From assembly GCF_019703515.2 (NCBI RefSeq), contig NC_059348.1, forward strand, positions 20,479,656 to 20,543,655: DNA of 64,000 nucleotides. Reading direction: 5' to 3'. The notes under the pieces are model-generated. The model saw only the letters and a list, made by a program, of their open reading frames with translations, was not told the origin of the DNA and made no database searches. This DNA comes from Myxocyprinus asiaticus (taxonomy: Eukaryota; Chordata; Actinopteri; Cypriniformes; Catostomidae). Below, one piece after another: positions 11,932 through 23,058 of this stretch; position 1 is the first letter of the stretch; each line of letters starts with the position of its first letter. Made by a program: the position numbers and the translations under genes.

Positions 11932-13183
11932 TACACTATATTGCCAAAAGTATTCACTCACCCATCCAAATAATTGAATTCAGGTGTTCCAATCACTTCC
12001 ATGGCCACAGGTATATAAAATGAAGCACCTAGGCATGCAGACTGCTTCTACAAACATTTGTGAAAGAATGGGCCGCTCTCAGGAGCTCAGTGAATTCCAG
12101 CGTGGTACTGTGATAGGATGCCACCTGTGCAACAAGTCCAGTCGTGAAATTTCTTCGCTACTAAATATTCCACAGTCAACTGTCAGTGGTATTATAACAA
12201 AGTGGAAGCGATTGGGAATGACAGCAACTCAGCCACGAAGTGGTAGGCCATGTAAAATGACAGCGCGGGGTCAGCGGATGCTGAGGCGCATAGTGCGCAG
12301 AGGTCGCCAACTTTCTGCAGAGTCAATTGCTACAGACCTCCAAAGTTCATGTGGCCTTCAGATTAGGTCAAGAACAGTGCATAGAGAGCTTCATGGAATG
12401 GGTTTCCATGGCCGAGCAGCTGCATCCAAGCCATACATCACCAAGTGCAATGCAAAGCGTCGGATGCAGTGGTGTAAAGCACGCAGCCACTGGACTCTAG
12501 AGCAGTGGAGACGCGTTCTCTGGAGTGACGAATCAGGCTTCTCCATCTGGCAATCTGATGGATGAGTCTGGGTTTGGCAGTTGCCAGGAGAACGGTACTT
12601 GTCTGACTGCATTGTGCCAAATGTGAAGTTTGGTGGAGGAGGGATTATGGTGTGGGGTTGTTTTTCAGGAGCTGGGCTTGGCCCCTTAGTTCCAGTGAAA
12701 GGAACTCTGAATGCTTCAGCATACCAAGAGATTTTGGACAATTCCATGCTCCCAACTTTGTGGGAACAGTTTGGGCATGGCCCCTTCCTGTTCCAACATG
12801 ACTGCGCACCAGTCCACAAAGCAAGGTCCATAAAGACATGGATGAGCGAGTTTGGTGTGGAAGAACTTGACTGGCCTGCACAGAGTCCTGACCTCAACCC
12901 GATAGAGCACCTTTGGGATGAATTAGAGCAAAGACTGCGAGCCAGGCCTTCTCGTCCAACATCAGTGTCTGACCTCACAAATGCGCTTCTGGAAGAATGG
13001 TCAAAAATTCCCATAAACACACTCCTAAACCTTGTGGAAAGCCTTCCCAGAAGAGTTGAAGCTGTTATAGCTGCAAAGGGTGGGCCGACGTCATATTAAA
13101 CCCTATGGATTAAGAATGGGATGTCACTTAAGTTCATATGCGTCTAAAGGCAGATGAGCGAATACTTTTGGCAATATAGTGTA
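11932..13183 (+). mobile_element. Tc1 element with a transposase disabled by one nonsense codon
   Basis: Inverted ends start CACTATATTGCCAAAAGTAT on the left (after TA at 11932) and end with the complement ATACTTTTGGCAATATAGTG before TA at 13182. Length is about 1.25 kb, normal for Tc1. It contains a full-length plus-strand transposase frame. The short, well-matched ends and single visible lesion suggest a fairly recent copy. Confidence 0.9.
12020..13099 (+). pseudogene. Tc1 transposase with a single in-frame TGA
   Basis: The frame from the ATG at 12020 (another Met lies at 12068) encodes an N-terminal helix-turn-helix DNA-binding region (FQRGTVIGCHL then STVSGIITKW), a GRP linker and the DDE catalytic core. 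The three acidic residues are visible: [12 protein letters not shown] and NPIEHLWDE, with 34 residues between the second Asp and the Glu (DD34E). The frame is uninterrupted except for TGA at 12563-12565, just after IWQSDG; the same frame then continues to a normal stop. The stop lies where Arg would fit, consistent with CpG decay of CGA to TGA. Cut-and-paste transposition at TA is the family role; this copy should be inactive unless the stop is read through. Confidence 0.9.
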
Positions 13184-13189
13184 TCTTAG

Positions 13190-13300
13190 AATGGGTCGGC
13201 AACCTATGGCAAGCGTGCCAGCATTGGCACGTGGAGGGGTAATCACTGGCACGCCAGCAATGGCGAGAGAGGAGTAGACTATTTTATTTATATTAATTCG
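13190..13300. repeat. Possible hAT terminal remnant (GGGTCGGCAACCT)
   Basis: ATGGGTCGGCAACCTATGGC followed by GTGCCAGCATTGGCACG resembles the end of fish hAT (Zaphod-like) elements, which I know only by consensus. Opposing GGCACGCCAGC follows. No far end or target duplication is visible. Confidence 0.3.
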
Positions 13301-13356
13301 GCACCTGCATCCCAATCTACATCTTGATGTAATCCTTCCTCATGATCACGCAGCGT

Positions 13357-13530
13357 GATCATATCGCTTTAAAAGACATGGATTTAATCACTGGCGTCGT
13401 ATGGATTACTGAATGGTTATGCTGCCTTTATGTGCTTTTTGGAGCTTCAAAGTTCTGGCCACCATTCACTTGCATTGAATGGACCAACAGAGCTGGGATA
13501 TTCTTCTAAAAATCTTCGTCATTAAAAAAG
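13357..13530. repeat. Fragment of a TTAA-family foldback element
   Basis: Carries internal blocks of the family (ATATCGCTTTAAAAGACATG, CTGCCTTTATGTGCTTTTTG, GGCCACCATTCACTTGCATT) but not the terminal GGGTGAACTATTCC. Confidence 0.55.
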
Positions 13531-14502
13531 TCATAAAAGTCAAAAAGTCATCTTCTGGAATAGTGTGTTCGTGTAGACTGATCTTCACTGGCTGACAAGA
13601 ATTAGTTGTCGGCCTCAAGGTAGGTGGAGCTCCAGGTCAAACCTACCGATGACGTGGACCAATGGCAGTTAGAAGGTGTTTAGCAGCGGATCAGACATTT
13701 TCCTAAAAGTTTGCACTGGTGAACTGTTACGAATCATGAAACAAACTCAAAAACATCTTTTCTTTTCTTTTTTTTTGTCCCAGATTTTGCTCTAAATCAC
13801 ATCACACCCATTCATTCTTTGTTTCTCTGTTAAGGAAGTAATCTTGAACAGAGAGCACTGAACATGTCCATAGTTAATATAATGTAATAGTTAATGTTAC
13901 TGTACCTAAACACTTAATACATCCACTCAAATGTATTTTTAGACCAGTTGGTTGCATGTATTCATAGTAATTGCATAGAAAAACAAAGTTAGTGCTGAGG
14001 AAAAACCCATATTGTTTTGTTTACATGTGCCACTTGATTTGATATTTTATAGTCTATGCAATGTGCCCAAGCCTTTTTGGGGGGTCACTATATCTTGTGA
14101 TCACAATAAATTTACAATGTCATTTTTACTAATAAAAAGTGCTGCAATCCAGTATGATATGCTGCAACAAGACCCATTTTTTTTAAATAAAACAAATGGT
14201 AGAACCCTCAAGTCCAGATTTTGCTCTCATCTGACCTGCCTGTTTGAGCAGAACCAGTCAGTTGATGTAGCCTTTGGTTGTGCTAATCACATATTGCCTC
14301 CTTTTCTCCCATAGTGGAATTGATCCATTCATTGTGTATGTTCTCTTTTAAGCACTGCTGCCCAATCCATTGAAGTGTGCCTTTGAAGTCTCCCATTGAT
14401 GATGGCAAATAAATTAACTTGAGCAGAATGGAAGCATCCTAATCCATTTCTAAAGCATTATTTTTATCTTAACAATAGCAAACCAGAAAAGTTTTGTTGT
14501 TT

Positions 14503-15445
14503 CTAAGTATCCCTATTAGTGTGGAACAGTGAGTAAACTTTATCCTTTCCATTCCATTATACTGGGTTTTAAACAGATGTGTCCTGGAATGGCCATAATG
14601 AATCAAAAGGTTTTACCTACTGATACCTATGAGCATTAAAGGAATAGTTCACCCAAAAAATGAAAAATCTCTCTTCCTTTACACCCTCAGGCCATCCCAG
14701 ATGTGTATGACTTTCTTTGTGCAGAACACAAACGAATATTTTTAGAAGAATATCTCAGATCTGTTGTCCATACAATGGAAGTGAATGGTAGTCAGAACTT
14801 TGAAGCTCCAAAAATCTCATAAAGGCAGCATAAAAGTAATCCAAACAACTCCAGCAGTTAAATCCATGTCTTCAGAAGCAATATGATAGGTGTCATATTA
14901 AGTCCTTTAAATCTCCACTTTCATTTTCACTTCCATATTCTTCTTTTGTTTTTTGGCGATTCGCATTCATCGTTCATATTGCCACCTACTGGTCAGGGCT
15001 GGTCAAAGGTGGAGATTTATAGTAAAACAGAATTGAAATATTGATCTGTTTCTCACCAGCACCTATCATATCGCTTCTGAAGACATGGATTAAACCACTG
15101 GAGTTGAATAGATAATTTTTATGCTGCGTTTATGTGCTTTTTGGACCTTCAAAGTTTTGGTCACCATTCACTTGCATTGTAAGGACCTACAGAGCTGAGA
15201 TCTTTTTCTAAAAATCTTAATTTGTGTTCTGCAGAAGAAAGAAAGTCACACACATCTGGGAAGCATGAGGGTGAGTAAATGATGAGAGAATTTTCATTTT
15301 TGAGTTAACTATTCCTTTAATGCTCATAGGTATCAGTAGGTAAAACCTATTGATTCCATTCCAGGCCACATCTGTTTAAAACCCAGTATAATGGAATGGA
15401 AAGGATAAAGTTGACTAACTGTTCCACACTAATAGGGATACTTAG
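14503..15445. mobile_element. Palindromic hairpin element, split at its centre by another element
   Basis: The left arm (14503-14639) starts CTAAGTATCCCTATTAGTGT. The right arm (15317-15445) is its reverse complement, ending ACACTAATAGGGATACTTAG, with a few small differences along about 130 bases. With the nested element removed, the junction reads GAGCATTAATGCTC, a perfect palindrome, so the original was an almost loop-less hairpin of about 270 bases. Copy B keeps only the left arm (from 19530). Confidence 0.8.
14640..15316. mobile_element. TTAA-family foldback element nested in the hairpin centre
   Basis: It starts AGGAATAGTTCACCC and ends GAGTTAACTATTCCT, with TTAA on each side (14636-14639 and 15317-15320). 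Inverted arms of about 300 bases are those of the family at 1532-2313. The TTAA target is the centre of the surrounding palindrome. Confidence 0.8.
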
Positions 15446-16889
15446 ATAAGTATGTACTTGTGTTTACATATATCAGGTCTTGTTTTCTACATTAGCAACC
15501 ACAGGTGGGTGTAGTTACCCCTGTATCCTGGTGTCATGCCATGGTTTTCAGTTTAAAATATCTATAAACTATCAGCTCATTTACTTTGGTATTTGTGTAA
15601 TCCTCTGACAAGACATTATCCTTTGAATGATCGGGTAGACTCTAAATTTGACAGTAGCATTAAATTGCTTTATAATAATTTAATCATCAAGCACATTATC
15701 ATATTCTTAACAATAATCAATTACAACTGGAATTGGTAGTTGACAGAAGATATAAAACATTACTTTGACTATCAGTTGGCAGGATTACTTTACTAAGCAA
15801 TGCATAAATGCCTTTTGCACACGTTATGAAGTAAATCCAAAATTAGCAGTAGGCAGAGAACTGCTACTAAATATAGTAGACATACAGCACTACGATGTGT
15901 GATGCTCAGGATCACCTGACAGTGCAAAGATGATTTACTAAACCCCTTTATCAGTTCCACGCAGTTCAGGTGGTCTTCAGTACTAGGTGCCACGGACAGT
16001 TCAAAATCCTCACTCGGCTCGAGATAAGCATAGACTCACAGGACAGGGAAGATTAATTTGGGTTGATTTTTGATCTGCAGAAGTTTTGATGGGATTTAAA
16101 GAGGCTGGTTTTTAGCTGCACCCTTCTCACTGCACCTCTTCATTTGCTAATGCAACCTTGGTAAAGTAATAATGGTGTATTTGTTGGTAGGTAGTGTGGG
16201 CTTGGCTGGGATGAGGCTCAGTTTTGATTGGATAATCTGGTTAGGAGAAAGGTATGAATCACTTTACAGCATATCAGAAAGTGAAGATATTTACACCCCT
16301 GGATCAGTTTGATCAAATATCAGCTGGCAAATGACCAAAAACAGACTATAGTAGCTTACACGCATCAAAAGTTACTTATGACTAGAAGCCATTACTGAAC
16401 ACTAAACAAATATAAAGATAAGTATGAAATGACAAGATTACAAGAGGTTTGTTCAGATCAGCATTAGGGTCTGGGAGCAATGGGAGTATTATTAGATTTA
16501 AAGCATGCTGCAACCACATTTTACCCATAATGCACCTCTCAGTTCTTGCTAGATGCCTGTCTGCAAGGGTGTAGCAGGTTGGGACGTGTCACGCTCTTAC
16601 AGTGATGTGACATGAGATCAATGGCTCGCATTTCTACGTGGAAGCATTGATTGTGATTTCATGGGTGTGCTGAACTCTGGTGACCCCCCTGTCCTGATTT
16701 GAATACAGTTAATCTACCAGCAGGGTGAGCTCAAGAACATTTACAGTTCAGTTGTACAGGCTTAATAATTTATTATTATTATTATAGCTTTCTCATTGAA
16801 TGGAACTGAATAGTAGCTCTACAAGCAAGTTTATGAACGTTACTGTCAAAACTAAAATTTTTACGTATACTGATAAATATTTGCCTGGG

Positions 16890-17853
16890 CATTGCTAGAT
16901 GGTTGGTTTTTTAAAAGGCTGCCAGGGTTTTGCTAAGCAGTTGCTGTGGCTGGTTGCTATAACATTGCTAGGCAGTTGTTAGGGTGTTCAGGGTGGTTGC
17001 TAGGGTGTGGCTAGGCAGTTGTTAGGGAGTTCTGGCTAGTTGCTAGGTTGTTGCTAGCCGGTTGTTAGGGTGTTCAGGCTGGTTGCTAGAACATTGCTAG
17101 GCAGTTTCTTGGGTATTATGATTTGTTGCTAGTGTAACCGGTCCTGCTCGACCCGCTCCAAGCAGGATTTGAACTGGCATCAGCCGGCATGGGAGGTAGG
17201 CTTGCTAACAAGGAGGCTAAAGGCTACAGCCTCTAGTGTCAGTCGCTAGTGCACCTCTTGAGGCCAGGGGATTGAGGTTTACACATACCGCACAGCTATT
17301 ATGTACCAACTGGCTCCCGTTACACTAGGGTATGGCTGGTTGCTAGAACATTGCTAACCAGTTGCTATAGGGTGTTCTGGCTTGTTGCTAGGGTTTTTCT
17401 AGGCGTTGTTTGGGTGTTCTGGCTGGTTGCGAGGGTGTGGCAAGGCAGTTGTTAGGGAGTTCTGGGTGGTTGCAAGAACATTGCTAGGTGGTTGCTAGGG
17501 TGTTCTGGCTGGTTGCCTGGGTGTGATTAGGCGATTGTTAGGGTGTTCTGTCTGGTTGCTAGATCATTGCTGGGGGGTTCTGGTTGGTTGCTAGGGTGTT
17601 GTTAGGTAGTTCTTGATTATTCTAAGTGGTTGCTAGAATATTGCTAGGGTGTTCTGGCTTTTTGCTAGAGTATTGCTTGGCGGTTGCAAGTGTGTTCTGG
17701 CTGGTTGCTAGGGTGTGGCTTAACTGTTGTTACGGTGTTCTGGCTGGTTGCTAGAACATTGTTAGGGTTTTCTGGCTGGTTGCTAGAACATTGCTAGGCA
17801 GTTGCTTGGGTGTACTGGCTGGTTGCTTGGGTGTAGGGTGTTCTAAGTGGTTG
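16890..17853. repeat. Minisatellite, GGTTGCTAGGGTGTTCTGGCT-type units
   Basis: Degenerate tandem units of about 21-22 bases (GGTTGCTAGGGTGTTCTGGCT alternating with GTGTGGCTAGGCAGTTGTTA), forming higher-order units near 43 bases. A tRNA-like element interrupts the array at 17133-17324. The matching array in copy B is at 33505-34883. Confidence 0.9.
17133..17324 (-). mobile_element. tRNA-related small element, TGTAAC..GTTACA ends, CTAG duplication
   Basis: A unit of about 192 bases starts TGTAACCGGTCC and ends TGGCTCCCGTTACA, with CTAG directly on each side. Read on the minus strand it contains GTAGCCTTTAGCCTCC, then GTTAGC and a GGTTCAAATCC-like B box, in the order and rough spacing of a pol III tRNA promoter. 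No complete cloverleaf is evident. Related copies lie at 17858-17975, 33745-33930, 33974-34165, 34888-35035, 63518-63611 and 63733-63822. Confidence 0.6.
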
Positions 17854-18312
17854 CTAGTGCAACCATCCCTGCTCAACCTGCTCTGAGCAGGATTCGACCC
17901 TGCATCAGCTGACATGGGAGGCTGGCACGCTAACGAGGAGGCTAAAGGCTACAACCTCTAGTGTCAGTCACTAAGAATTTTGTTTGTCTTTTAAGGAAGT
18001 AATCTTGAACTGAGAGCATTGGACATGTCCATAGTTAATATAATGTAATATTTCATGTAACTGTACCTAAACACTTCATACATCCACTCAAATGTACTTT
18101 TAGACCAGTCAGTTACAAGTTATTGTAATAATTGCTTAGAAAAACAATGTTAGTGCTGAGAATATCTTGATTTGATATTTTGTAGTCTATGCAATGAAAT
18201 GTTGCTTAAGTACCCAAGCCCGTTTTGGGGGGTCACTATATCTTGTGATCACAATAAATTTACAATGTCATTGTTACTAATTAAAAAGTTCTGCAATCCA
18301 GTATGATATGCT

Positions 18313-19175
18313 CAGGGTTGGGGAGTAACGAAATACATGTAACGGGAATACATATTTAAAATACAAAATATAAGTAACTGTATTCCACTACAGTTACTAT
18401 TTAAATAATTGATATTTAGAATACAGTTACATTCAAAAATTATTTTGATTACTGAAGAGATTACTTTGCATTTTATTGTCATTTGTTTAATTGAATATTT
18501 AGTCCTTTCAGACAGAAAACATTTCTACATATATAAATGATGCGATCCAAAGTGCATTTGAACAGCAGTGAAACACTTTCTTATGATGTGTTACATTCAT
18601 ACGAGCAGACAGACAAGTAAGTTTGAAGTAAATTTGGAGCAGAAGAAATAGAAATAAACCTTGTGTAAATTGTCAGCTTTACGCTAAGCTGAAATGCTAT
18701 TTCTAGCCATTTTACATGCACATGTTAACAGGTATGATCATATTTTTTTATCAAGAAAATTCACATTGGATCATAATTTCTTTTTTTTTTTTTTTCTAGT
18801 AAGACCTTTGATATTAGGGCAAAAATCGTATTCTTGATCATCAATTTTGTATTGTTTTCCTGTACAAATTTCTAAAAATCCTTAAAACAAGGATCATTTT
18901 GATTTATCTTGTTTTAGAAACAACACTGTATAAGATATTTAGGTTTTTCAGAGAATGTATCTTTAACATGTGTATTTTGTCTTACTGTACTGGCAGAGTT
19001 TTTATAGTCAAAACAAGTGAAAACAATCTAACAGTGCTGAAGAAGTAATCTAAAGTATTTCGAATATGTTACTGATCTTGAGTAATCTAACAGAATATGT
19101 TACAAATGACATTTTACAGCATGTATTCTGTAATCTGTAGTGGAATACATTTCAAAAGTAACCCTCCCAACCCTG
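18313..19175. mobile_element. hAT-like non-autonomous element (863 bp)
   Basis: Starts CAGGGTTGGGGAGTAACG and ends CCCTCCCAACCCTG. The flanking octamers are GATATGCT (18305-18312) and GCTATGCT (19176-19183), 7 of 8 matching. Copy A has the uninterrupted site GATATGCTGCAACAAGAC at 14156-14173. No transposase frame; subterminal AT-rich DNA with opposing GTAATCT-type words. The 8-bp duplication and CAGGG end indicate hAT. Confidence 0.8.
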
Positions 19176-19909
19176 GCTATGCTGCAACAAGACTGAACAC
19201 ACACATTTTTAAGGTAAAACAAATGGTAGAACCCTCAAGTCCAGATTTTGCTCTCATCTGACCTGCCTGTTTGAGCAGAACCAGTCAGTTGATGTAGCCT
19301 TTGGTTGTGCTAATCACATATTGCCTCCTTTTCTCCCATAGTGGAATTGATCCATTCATTGTGTATGTTCTCTTTTAAGCACTGCTGCCCAATCCATTGA
19401 AGTGTGCCTTTGAAGTCTCCCATTGATGATGGCAAATAAATTAACTTGAGCAGAATGGAAGCATCCTAATCCATTTCTAAAGCATTATTTTTATCTTAAC
19501 AATAGCAAACCAGAAAAGTTTTGTTGTTTCTAAGTATCCCTATTAGTGTGGAACAGTGAGTAAACTTTATCCTTTCCATTCCATTATACTGGTTTTTAAA
19601 CAGATGTGTCCTGGAATGGCCATAATGAATCAGTAGGTTTTACCTACTGATACCTATGAGCATTAAAGGAATAGTTAACCCAAAAATGAAAAATCTCTCT
19701 TAATTTACTCACCCTCAGGCCATCCCAGATGTGTATGACTTTCTTTCTTCTGGAGAACACAAACAAATATTTTTAGAGGAATACCTCAGGTCTGATGGTC
19801 CATACAATGCAAGTGAATGGAGGTGGGCTATTCCATGAAAATGTCAACCATAACATGGAAAAATGGTGATTTCAAACTTATTTCAATTCATCATGCAGCC
19901 ATAATATCA

Positions 19910-22900
19910 TCACGATGGTGCCGCGGATGGCTGCCTCGGTGTGGAGCTCCTTAGTTCTTTTGTTGTTTTTGTTTGTTTGTCCTGTGTTTAGTAATCTTTT
20001 TCCAGTCAGTTTTACCAGAGATGAACTGCTGAACATTCGACAGCATGTACCAGACAATCTTTTCCCGGTTTTTTAATATTCAGACATTTTGCTAGACATT
20101 TTAGTTGGAGGCGCGGCTTTGTTGTTCAGGAGACGCAGGCGAGGAAGACGAGCCGGTGCGCTGGTCAAACTCTGTCGGCATGGATTTCGAACAGCACTGC
20201 CGAGTATTCACTTAGAGAACCTCCGCTCTCTTCCTAACAAAACGGACGAACTACATCTCCTCACCAGCACAAACAAGGACTTTTCAACCTCTGCTGCCTT
20301 GTGCTTCACAGAAACCTGGCTGAGTGAAGCCATTCCGGATAGCGCGTTACATCTGCCGGGCTTTCAGCTGTTCAGAGCAGATCGCATCACCAGTTAACGG
20401 GGAAAACGAGAGGCGGTGGAACATGCTTTTATATCAATGAAAGTTGGTGTACAGATGTAACAACGTTAAAGAGGATGTGCTGTCCTAATTTGGAAGCACT
20501 CTTTATAACTGTAAGCCTTTCTACTCGCCGCGGGAGTTTTCCTCGTTTATTCTGGTGAGCGTGTATATCACGCCAAATGCGTGTTTGAACACAGCGCTGC
20601 AACAGCTGACTGATCAAATCACAGAAAGGAACAACAATACCCGGACTCAGTTATTATTATTCCTGGGGATTTTAACAAATAAAATCTCACATGTGAACTG
20701 CCCAAATACAAACAGCACATCACATGCTCCACCAGAGACAGGAACATACTGGATCATTGCTACACAACAATAAAGGATGCATATCGCTCTGTCCCTAGAG
20801 CAGCTTTGGGACTCTCTGATCACTCTCTGGTTCATCTTCTTCCAACCTACAGGCAGAAATTAAAATCAACCAAGCCAGTAGTAAGGACTGTAAAGAGATG
20901 GACCAATGAAGCAGAGCGGGAACTACAAGCCTGCTTTGATTGCATGGATTGGAGTGTTTTTGAGGCTGCAGCCACAGACCTGGATGAGCTCACAGATACT
21001 GGTACATCATATATCAGTTTCTGTGAGGATATGTGCATTCCTATTAGGACTTATTTAAAGTGCCACAATGACAAACCGTGGTTTACAGCAGAGCTCAGGC
21101 AGCTTCGTCAGGCCAAAGAGGATGCTTACAGGAGTGGGGAAAAAGTCTTGTACAATCAGGCCAGGAACACACTGAACAGGGAAATCTGAGTGGCTAAAAG
21201 AAGATACTCTGAGAAGCTGAAAAACAAGTTTTCAACTAACGACCCTGCATCAGTGTGGAGTGGCATGAAACAACTCACAAATTACAGGACTCCTACCCCC
21301 AACCCTGTAGGGAACCAACAACTGGCTGACGACCTGAATGTGTTCTACTGCAGATTTGAAAGGCCCAATCTCACACCCCACACCCACTCTGACCTTCACT
21401 TCACACCAACACCTCTTGCAACCCCCTTCCTCCCCCCTCCTGCTACTCAACCTGCACTTAAGATCTGTGAAGATGATGTGAGCCGCGTCTTTCGGAAACA
21501 AAAGACGAGGCAGTCTTCAGGCCCAGATTGCGTCTCACCTGCATGTCTTAGATCCTGTGCTAACCAGCAGGCCCCCATCTTCACACAGATCTTCAATAGC
21601 TCACTGGAGCAGTGTGAAGTCCCATGCTGCTTCAAATGCTCAATCATTATTCCTGTCCCAAAGAAACCAAATATCACAGGACTTAATGACTACAGACCTG
21701 TCGCCCTGACGTCTGTGGTCATGAAATCATTTGAGATACTGGTGTTGGCCCACCTGAAAAGCATCACTGGACCCTTTCTAGATCCCCTTCAATTTGCTTA
21801 TCGATCAAACAGGTCTGTGGATGATGCAGTCAACATGGGATTGCATCATATCCTGCAACATCTGGACAGACCAGGGACATATGCAAGGATCCTTTTTGTG
21901 GACTTCAGTTCGGCTTTCAACACCATCATCCCAGCTATTCTCCAGATTAAATTACACCAACTCTCAGTTCCCACATCTATCTGTCAGTGGATTACCAGCT
22001 TTCTGACGGACAGGCAGCAGCTTGTGAGACAGGGGAAACTCACTTCTAGCACCTGTACAATCAGCACTGGTGCCCCCCAGGGATGTGTGCTCTCCCCACT
22101 ACTCTTCTCCCTCTACACTAACGACTGCATCGCCAAGGACCCCTCTGTCAAGCTCCTGAAGTTTGCAGATGACACCACTGTCATCGGCCTCATCTGAGAT
22201 GACAATGAGTCTGCATACAGAAGGGAGGTTGAACAGCTGGCTGTCTGGTGCAGTCAAAACAACCTTGAGCTGAACACGCTCAAAACGGTGGAGATCATTG
22301 TGGACTTTAGGAGAAACACCCCAACACTGACCCCCCTCACCATTTTAAACAGCACTGTGGCAGCAATGGAGTCATTCAGGTTCCTGGGCACTACCATCTC
22401 ACAGGACCTGAAGTGGGAGACCCACATTGACTCCATTGTGAAAAAGGCCCAGCAGAGGTTGTACTTCCTTCACCGGCTAAGGAAATTCAACCTGCCCACC
22501 CATTCAAGAACTATACACTTCCAGAGTGAGGAAAAAGGCTGGAAAAGAAGGCCTCACTCACCCTACCCACTACCTTTTCGAACTGTTGCCTTCTGGCCGA
22601 CGCTTCAGAGATCTGAGCACCAGAACCGTCAGGCACATGAACAGTTTTACCCTCATTCTATCCATATCATGAACAGTTAAATTACCCCATTGAGCAATAA
22701 CTAAGTGCAATACACAGTTTAGTCGTTTTTATATTTATCCAACACATCCAACCTCTTCTGCCATTTCATTCCTCTGAAAAAAACAAAAACACATTTGCAC
22801 TGTACATAACAGATTTGTATTTGCACTGTACATAACAGATTGTATTAGATTTGCACTACCCATGTGTATGTGTGTATGTATGTATGTGTGTGTCTGTACA

Positions 22901-23058
22901 TATGTGTATAATTAGTTTTATTTTTTATTATTATCTATGTCTTGCTGCTGTTTTTGTATTGTTTTTGTATTGTTGTACACTGGAAGCTCCTGTCACCAAG
23001 ACAAATTCCTTATATGTGTAAACATACTTGGCAATAAAGCTGATTCTGATTCTGATTC
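19910..23058 (+). mobile_element. CR1/L2-type LINE retrotransposon, near full length, decayed
   Basis: The 5' end begins near GATGGTGCCGCGGATGG. An endonuclease region is followed by a reverse transcriptase and a 3' untranslated part ending AATAAAGCTGATTCTGATTC, a short GATTCT tandem tail typical of the CR1/L2 group. No poly(A) tail is present, which fits that group. Length is about 3.15 kb. Clade assignment is by eye from RT wording and tail; Rex1-type is the main alternative. Confidence 0.8.
20089..22680 (+). pseudogene. LINE endonuclease/reverse transcriptase, broken
   Basis: The N-terminal part (20089-20397) has an arginine-rich start and FTETWLSEAIPDSALHLPGF, an apurinic-endonuclease-type motif; it then stops and the frame is lost until 20806. 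From 20806 to 22680 one frame continues, with in-frame TGA codons at 21187-21189 and 22195-22197. It includes NDYRPVALTSVVMK, a VDFSSAFNTI block, [17 protein letters not shown] and the catalytic [10 protein letters not shown]. After THSRTIHF the usual C-terminal part is missing (internal deletion of roughly 60 codons) and the remainder is out of frame. The protein would nick DNA and copy the LINE RNA at the target; this copy cannot. Confidence 0.85.

Larger units (their letters stand above)
13817..17975. repeat. Segmental duplication, copy A (about 4.2 kb)
   Basis: Similarity to copy B starts at TTGTTT.TCT..TTAAGGAAGT (about 13817 against 17982) and runs through the foldback element, unique DNA at 15450-16880 and the minisatellite, to a breakpoint inside a tRNA-like element near 17975. 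Copy A lacks the large insertions found in copy B and so shows the state before them. No gene is visible in the unit. Confidence 0.85.

Noticed and set aside
12391..13020. 209-codon minus-strand frame
   Set aside because: It is antisense to the plus-strand Tc1 transposase, which shows DDE motifs.
16890..17853. CRISPR-like regular repeats
   Set aside because: The units are degenerate, contiguous and of minisatellite type, with no unique spacers, in a eukaryotic genome.
17858..17975. A functional tRNA gene
   Set aside because: A- and B-box-like words occur, but no complete cloverleaf is visible, and the copies are degenerate and transposon-like.
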